Of a stretch of DNA of 64,000 nucleotides, positions 59,550 through 64,000 are shown one piece after another. Position numbers and translations under genes: made by a program. Numbering within the stretch: the stretch's first letter is position 1; each line of letters opens with the position of its first letter. A model generated the notes under the pieces. That model did no database searches, was not told where the DNA came from, and saw nothing but the letters and a program-made list of their open reading frames with translations. The DNA is from JBGPLJ01 sp963826145. GTDB lineage: Bacteria > Pseudomonadota > Gammaproteobacteria > Steroidobacterales > Steroidobacteraceae. The stretch lies in the NCBI GenBank assembly GCA_963826145.1, contig CAWGVW010000001.1, positions 1,178,001-1,242,000 on the forward strand. The letters run 5' to 3'.

Positions 59550-60629
59550 CTAAAGCGTTCCCTTGCTGCTCGGAAGCTCACTGCCTTCGATGCGAATGGC
59601 CTGGCGAAGCGCGCGACCGACGCCCTTGAAGCAGGCTTCGACCATGTGATGCGTGTTCTCGCCCGTGACGCCCAGGTGAATCGCGGCGCCGAGGCTGTCC
59701 GCCAGCGACCGAAAGAAATGCGGCACGAGTTCCGTCGGCAGTTCGCCGACGCGATCGCGCGGAAATCTGCCTTCGAAGACAAAGTAGGGTCGGGCGGACA
59801 GGTCGATCGCCACCTGCGCGCGCGCTTCGTCCATCGGGAGCACGAAACCGTAGCGGCCGATGCCGCGCTTATCGCCAAGCGCCAGACGGAGGGCTCCGCC
59901 GAGCGCAAGTGCGCTGTCCTCGACCGTGTGATGCTCATCGACCCTGAGGTCGCCCCGGCACGACAGAGAGAGCGAAAAGCCTCCGTGGCGTGCGATCTGT
60001 TCGATCATGTGATCGAAGAATCCAATGCCCGTGGAGACTGAGATTGGACTTTCATGATCAAGCGCCACGCGCACATGAATCCGGGTTTCACGCGTCTCGC
60101 GATCGATGCTCGCGGTGCGCGCGGATTCGAGAATGCGCCGGCAAACAGCCGGCCACGTCAACTCGTCGGGACCGACCTGGTTCACACGATAGCCCGCGAC
60201 GCCGAGATTTGCCGCGAACTGAAGATCCGACTCGCGATCGCCGATCATCACGCTGCGCGTGCGGTCGAGCGTGTGGCGCGCGAGGAAGTCCGTGAGCATG
60301 CCGATCTTCGGCTTGCGGCACGCGCAGCTGTCCTCGGGCAGGTGTGGACAGACGTAGACGCCGGCAAAGCGGATGCCCTGGGAGTCGAGCACGCGCACGA
60401 TGAACTCGTGCGGTATGCGGAAGGTCGGCTCCGGAAACGACAGGGTCCCTATGCCATTCTGGTTGGTGACCATGACGAGCGAAAAACCTGCGCGCTCGAG
60501 CTCGATGAGGGCGGGTACCACGCCCGGCATGAAGCGGACTTTCTCCAGGCTGTCGACTTGTTCGTCCGGCGGTTCCTCGACGATCGTGCCGTCACGGTCG
60601 ACAAACGCGACCTTCAGTGGCGTACTCAT
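59550..60629 (-). CDS. hisB: Bifunctional histidinol-phosphatase / imidazoleglycerol-phosphate dehydratase
   Basis: HisB (359 aa) joins an N-terminal HAD phosphatase (FVDRDGTIVEEPPDEQVDSL, CPHLPEDSCACRKPK with the zinc-loop cysteines, IGDRESDLQ) to a C-terminal manganese dehydratase (GIGFFDHMIEQIARHG, DEHHTVEDSALALGG, NTHHMVEACFKG). The bifunctional form is a feature of gammaproteobacteria and some others. ATG at 60629 has GGAGG upstream and overlaps the hisC stop (ATGA); the longer frame from 60695 runs into hisC. Confidence 0.96.
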   Translation of the reverse strand: MSTPLKVAFVDRDGTIVEEPPDEQVDSLEKVRFMPGVVPALIELERAGFSLVMVTNQNGIGTLSFPEPTFRIPHEFIVRVLDSQGIRFAGVYVCPHLPEDSCACRKPKIGMLTDFLARHTLDRTRSVMIGDRESDLQFAANLGVAGYRVNQVGPDELTWPAVCRRILESARTASIDRETRETRIHVRVALDHESPISVSTGIGFFDHMIEQIARHGGFSLSLSCRGDLRVDEHHTVEDSALALGGALRLALGDKRGIGRYGFVLPMDEARAQVAIDLSARPYFVFEGRFPRDRVGELPTELVPHFFRSLADSLGAAIHLGVTGENTHHMVEACFKGVGRALRQAIRIEGSELPSSKGTL

Positions 60630-61687
60630 GGAGCCTCCAGCGCACTGGCGAGGCGCTCGTTCTGCTCGGGTCGTCCGACGGTGATTCGCAGACACGCTCC
60701 AAGTCCCGCCTGACGCCGCACGTCGCGCACGAGGAGGCCTGCGCTGCGGGTCCTTGCCAGGGCCTGATCCGCGTCCACGAACTCAACGAGAAGAAAATTT
60801 GCATCACTCGGAAAGACCCGGCGAACGGCTGCCGATCGCGCGAGCCGTTGGCTAAGCTTGGCACGCTCGGCAATGAGCGTCGCGACACGCGCGCCGGCCA
60901 TCGCGAGCTGCGGCGGCAGCAGGGCGTGCTCGACAGCTTCGACTGTTGCGGAGGGGATCGCGTACGGAGGAACGATTCGCTTCAGGATTGCGATGACCTG
61001 GGGATCCGCAATTGCGCATCCGCAGCGCGCACCCGCGAGCGCATAAGCTTTGGAGAGTGTCCGTAGGACGACCAGGTTGTCGAGTTTACCTTGCCGGCTC
61101 GCAATGCTCGGCCGGCCCGAGAATTCCAGATACGCCTCATCTACGATAACGAGCGCCCGGCCCGAAAGCTCCAGCGCGATCTTCGCGATTACCTCGCCGT
61201 CGTAGGCATTGCCGGTAGGATTGTTCGGCGTGCAGAGGAAGATGAGCTTGATGTGCGGCCGCCAGCGGGCGAGGACGCTTTCGGCGGTTGGCGCGAAGCC
61301 GTCGGCGGCCGCCAGAATCAGCTGCTCGACGCTTGCGCCCTGAATGCGGGCGGCAACCTCGTACATGCCGAAGGTCGGTGGCAGCACCAGGACGCCATCG
61401 ACGCCCGCGCGGCAGAACGCGCGCACTAGGAGATCGATTGCTTCATCGCTCCCGCGTCCGACCAGCACGCGCTTGGGGTCGACGGCGTAGAGCGCCGCGA
61501 GCCGTCGCACGAGACTGGCGGGTTGTGGCTCCGGATAGCGGTTGAGTCCCAACGCGGAATTGTCACCGGTCGCTCGCCAGGGGTTCTCGTTGGCATGCAG
61601 GCGCTCGAGTTCGGGCTCCCATGCCGCATGAGCGTACGGTTCGAGTTCGAGGATGTCCGGCCGTGCAAGCCTCGCGAGAGAACTCAT
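60626..61687 (-). CDS. hisC: Histidinol-phosphate aminotransferase
   Basis: HisC (353 aa) is a PLP-dependent class I/II aminotransferase. It has LHANENPWRATG near the N-terminus, CTPNNPTGNAYDGE, VIVDEAYLEFSG and the PLP lysine in LRTLSKAYALAGARCG. The ATG at 61687 overlaps the hisD stop (ATGA) and matches the family N-terminus. A frame open from 62131 reaches back into hisD and was not used. Confidence 0.95.
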   Translation of the reverse strand: MSSLARLARPDILELEPYAHAAWEPELERLHANENPWRATGDNSALGLNRYPEPQPASLVRRLAALYAVDPKRVLVGRGSDEAIDLLVRAFCRAGVDGVLVLPPTFGMYEVAARIQGASVEQLILAAADGFAPTAESVLARWRPHIKLIFLCTPNNPTGNAYDGEVIAKIALELSGRALVIVDEAYLEFSGRPSIASRQGKLDNLVVLRTLSKAYALAGARCGCAIADPQVIAILKRIVPPYAIPSATVEAVEHALLPPQLAMAGARVATLIAERAKLSQRLARSAAVRRVFPSDANFLLVEFVDADQALARTRSAGLLVRDVRRQAGLGACLRITVGRPEQNERLASALEAP

Positions 61688-63012
61688 GGCCGTGGCTCCG
61701 CTGCCAGGCACTTGAGGCGAACGGCAACGGCATTGGCATGCGCATCCAGCCCTTCGAGGAGCGCAAGCACCTCGGCGACGGGTCCGAGGTCTTGAAGTCC
61801 TCGCCTCGTTAGTTCTTGCACCGTGATGCGTTTGCCGAAGTCCGCAAGCTCGAGACCACTGAGCGCTCGTGCGTGCCCGGCAGTCGGCAACACATGATTC
61901 GTACCTGAGCAGTAGTCGCCGATCGGTTCCGGCGTCCAGTGACCGAGAAATACGGATCCGGCGTTGCGCACCTGCGCGAGCCACGAACGGGCATTGGCGA
62001 CGGAAATGATCAGATGCTCCGGCGCATAGGCATTGCTGACGGCGAATGCCGTTTCGAGGTCTTCGACCCGAATGATTCTGGCGCTGCGCAGTGCCGATTC
62101 GATGATGACCTTGCGGGCGAGGCGGCTGCATTGGTCCGCAATCTGCCGCTGTGTAGCAGAGGCGAGGACGCCGGAGGTCGTCACGAGCACCACGTGCGCA
62201 TCGACGCTGTGCTCGGCCTGCGCTAGCAGGTCCGCAGCAAGGAAGTCTGGGCGTGCGCTGTCGTCGGCAATGACCAGCACCTCGGATGGGCCAGCCGGCA
62301 GATCCCGAGCGGCGCCGCCGGGCAGGTTCGCAACCTGCTCCTTGGCCGCAGTGACCCAGGCGTTGCCCGGCCCGAAGATCTTGTCGACCTTCGGCACGGT
62401 CTGCGTGCCAAAGGCCATGGCCGCGACGGCCTGCGCGCCGCCGATCTTGAAGACGCGCGCGATCCCGCAGAGGCGCGCAGCCACGAGCACGGCAGGATCG
62501 GCGCTGCCATCGCGGCGCGGTGGCGTGCAGACGATGCGCGTGGGGCAGCCAGCGATCTGCGCGGGCACGGCGAGCATGATTGCGGTACTTGGCAATGGTG
62601 CCGTGCCTGCAGGCACATAGAGACCAACGGATTCGATCGGCACTTCGAAGCGCTCGCAGCGCACACCCGGCGATGTCTCGACGATGAGAGACGAAGACCT
62701 CTGCGCTTCATGAAAGCAGCGCACGTTCGCGATCGCGCGCTCGAGCGCCGAGCGCTGGGATCGAGTCAGCTGCGTTTCGGCCAGCTTGAACTCCTCGGCG
62801 CCCACTTCGAGCGAACGCAGGGATGCACCGTCGAGTTCGAGCGTCAAGCGTATGAGCGCGGCGTCTCCGTCCTGCCGGACCGCCGCAATGATGCGGCCGA
62901 CCGCCTCCTGAAGCCGCACAGGTTCATTGACCATCGGCCGCGCGAGCGCTTCGGAACGGCCCTGTTCGTTCAGTTGATTCCATTCGAGGATGGGAATGCG
63001 GACTGCTGACAT
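61684..63012 (-). CDS. hisD: Histidinol dehydrogenase
   Basis: HisD (442 aa) is a zinc enzyme that oxidises histidinol to histidine. It has GLYVPAGTAPLPSTAIMLA, KIFGPGNAWVTAAKEQV, DLPAGPSEVLVIAD, EHSVDAHVVLVTTS and a SGTNHVLPTAGHAR stretch. ATG at 63012 is used. A GTG at 63021 would overlap the hisG stop (GTGA) and add only MTG, and cannot be excluded. It is the second structural gene of the operon. Confidence 0.95.
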   Translation of the reverse strand: MSAVRIPILEWNQLNEQGRSEALARPMVNEPVRLQEAVGRIIAAVRQDGDAALIRLTLELDGASLRSLEVGAEEFKLAETQLTRSQRSALERAIANVRCFHEAQRSSSLIVETSPGVRCERFEVPIESVGLYVPAGTAPLPSTAIMLAVPAQIAGCPTRIVCTPPRRDGSADPAVLVAARLCGIARVFKIGGAQAVAAMAFGTQTVPKVDKIFGPGNAWVTAAKEQVANLPGGAARDLPAGPSEVLVIADDSARPDFLAADLLAQAEHSVDAHVVLVTTSGVLASATQRQIADQCSRLARKVIIESALRSARIIRVEDLETAFAVSNAYAPEHLIISVANARSWLAQVRNAGSVFLGHWTPEPIGDYCSGTNHVLPTAGHARALSGLELADFGKRITVQELTRRGLQDLGPVAEVLALLEGLDAHANAVAVRLKCLAAEPRP

Positions 63013-63017
63013 GCCGG

Positions 63018-63917
63018 TCACGCGAGCATCTTTTCGACTGGCAGTACGAGCAAGGCGCTGGCGCCGGCGGCCTTCAGGCTCTCGAGCGTCTCCCAGAAGA
63101 CGTTCTCGCGGCAAACCGCGTGCACGGCAACCTTGTCGACTGTGCCTTCGAGCGGAATGATCGTCGGAAATTCGCTGCCGGGCAGGAGCCGCGTGATCTC
63201 GGGTAGCGCCGAGCGCGGCGCGTGCAGCATTATGTACTTGCTCTCCTTCACCTGCTGCACGCCATCGATCCGCATCAGAAGCCGGCGGACCCAGTCCTGC
63301 TTCTCCTGCGACAGGGGCACCGGCGTCCGAATGACGACCGCCCGGCTCTCCAGTATCGTTTCGACTTCGCGCAGGTGATTGGCGAGCAGGGTCGATCCCG
63401 ACGACACGAGATCGCAGATGAGGTCAGCCCTGCCGAGGCGCGGTGCTATCTCCACCGCGCCGGACAGCGTCACGATCTCTGCATGCAGGCCGCTGCGCTT
63501 GAGATAGCTGGCGAGGATGTTCGGATAGGTCGTCGCGATCCGCCGGCCGTCGAGTGAAGCGGGACCGGAATACGCCGTCGATTCGGGGACCGCAAGCGAG
63601 AGGCGGCAGTTTCCGAAGTCGAGCGTCAGCAGCTGTTCGAAGAGCGGTGCAATGCCGCGGCCGACGAGGTCAAGCCGCGCTTCCTCGATAACATTGAGTC
63701 CGACGATGCCGAGGTCGCACACGTCCTGCTGCACGAGATCCGGGATGTCGTCATCGCGCACCAGCAGGACGTCGAGCGGCATGTTTTCGCCGAAGAACAT
63801 CAGCTGGTCCTTGCCGCGGCTGTACTTGAGTCCGCAGCGCTGCAGGAGGTCGAGCGAGTTGTCGGTGAGGCGCCCGGTCTTCTGGATCGCGATCTTGAGC
63901 CGTGTCGCCTTATCCAT
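63018..63917 (-). CDS. hisG: ATP phosphoribosyltransferase, long form
   Basis: HisG (299 aa) catalyses the first, feedback-inhibited step of histidine synthesis. The long form is autonomous, with a C-terminal regulatory ACT-like domain. It has TRLKIAIQKTGRL, LVRDDDIPDLVQQDVCDLGI, ADLICDLVSSGSTLLANHLR and the C-terminal VFWETLESLKAAGASALLVL. ATG at 63917 is chosen because AAGGA lies 8 nt upstream; an ATG at 63926 sits directly against that AAGG. The start overlaps the end of the upstream TrpR-like gene by 8 nt. Confidence 0.96.
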   Translation of the reverse strand: MDKATRLKIAIQKTGRLTDNSLDLLQRCGLKYSRGKDQLMFFGENMPLDVLLVRDDDIPDLVQQDVCDLGIVGLNVIEEARLDLVGRGIAPLFEQLLTLDFGNCRLSLAVPESTAYSGPASLDGRRIATTYPNILASYLKRSGLHAEIVTLSGAVEIAPRLGRADLICDLVSSGSTLLANHLREVETILESRAVVIRTPVPLSQEKQDWVRRLLMRIDGVQQVKESKYIMLHAPRSALPEITRLLPGSEFPTIIPLEGTVDKVAVHAVCRENVFWETLESLKAAGASALLVLPVEKMLA

Positions 63918-64000
63918 GGCGGCCATCCTTGCGCTTGCCGAGTGCTCCGAGGGCGCCTTGGTAGCCGCCGTTGCCGGCGTTGAGATAGCGGGCGACGCGC
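63910..64000 (-). CDS. C-terminal fragment of a TrpR-like (YerC/YecD-type) protein, cut by the window edge
   Basis: Only the last 29 codons before the TAA at 63910-63912 are in the window. The fragment reads RVARYLNAGNGGY and then a short Ala/Gly/Lys-rich tail. The RVARxLNxGNGGY pattern is the end of the helix-turn-helix in TrpR-related YerC/YecD proteins. Its end overlaps the hisG start by 8 nt and contains the hisG Shine-Dalgarno sequence, so it is likely the first gene of the his operon. Such proteins are proposed regulators; control of his by histidine or tryptophan is an inference. Confidence 0.75.
   Translation of the reverse strand, partial: RVARYLNAGNGGYQGALGALGKRKDGRHG

Noticed and set aside
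1..64000. Insertion sequences, integrases, CRISPR arrays, toxin-antitoxin or defence islands
   Set aside because: No transposase, integrase, regularly spaced repeat or known defence protein was seen. The tRNA-Lys at the left edge has no integrase next to it, and the window reads as stable core and catabolic operons.

Overview
The window is GC-rich, densely coding and made almost entirely of long, tightly packed operons. It is most likely a chromosomal piece of a gammaproteobacterium from the Xanthomonadales/Steroidobacterales side. The main clue is lysC fused to lysA (aspartate kinase plus diaminopimelate decarboxylase in one chain), together with thrABC, a bifunctional hisB, hisIE and a his operon in the order G-D-C-B-H-A-F-IE. 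The lineage call is inference. I see no insertion sequence, prophage, CRISPR array or rRNA. There is one tRNA gene, tRNA-Lys(TTT) at 37-109.

Layout. 0.1-8.2 kb: an MFS transporter divergent from a sarcosine oxidase operon (soxBDAG), then a luciferase-like flavin monooxygenase and a class A acid phosphatase. 8.2-15.7 kb: a homoprotocatechuate meta-cleavage operon on the minus strand (hpaG1-G2-D-F-H-I-E), divergent from the MarR-type regulator hpaR and a MetE-like methyltransferase. Two identical 12-bp palindromes lie in the divergent region. 15.7-18.6 kb: cysD-cysNC for sulfate activation. 18.7-29.9 kb: phenylacetate catabolism, paaX divergent from paaABCDE-G-I-K-Z plus an acyl-CoA dehydrogenase, with a PaaX-type inverted repeat between paaX and paaA. 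30.1-35.4 kb: thrABC with a NERD-domain gene translationally coupled to its end. 35.4-42.9 kb: an M20 peptidase, tatD, and a MacAB-like exporter with two different permeases and a periplasmic repeat protein. 42.9-48.4 kb: leucine/isovalerate catabolism (GntR-type regulator, liuA, divergent liuB and liuD) with a GntR-type dyad in the divergent promoter. 48.5-52.6 kb: a very large membrane-bound spermidine-synthase-like protein divergent from a SAM hydroxide adenosyltransferase. 52.8-56.8 kb: a small acidic protein, the lysC-lysA fusion and asd. 56.8-64 kb: the his operon on the minus strand, with the tail of a TrpR-like (YerC-type) gene at the window edge.

How the genes work together. Two aromatic-acid routes (phenylacetyl-CoA epoxidation and homoprotocatechuate ring cleavage) sit 4-5 kb apart, each with its own regulator and operator. 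Both are incomplete here: hpaBC, paaF, paaH and paaJ are not in the window. The liu genes supply the first two steps of isovaleryl-CoA breakdown. The biosynthetic half covers aspartate-family amino acids (thrA, thrB, thrC, lysC-lysA, asd) and all dedicated histidine enzymes from HisG to HisD.

The most notable reading is hisF. Homology to the essential HisF N-terminus requires initiation at an ATT codon inside the end of hisA. The only conventional in-frame start removes the catalytic N-terminal strand. I did not find a clearly new multi-gene system. The best leads are the SAM-related divergent pair at 48.5-52.6 kb, the MetE-like gene coupled to hpaR, the TrpR-like gene coupled to hisG, and the altered NERD protein behind thrC.
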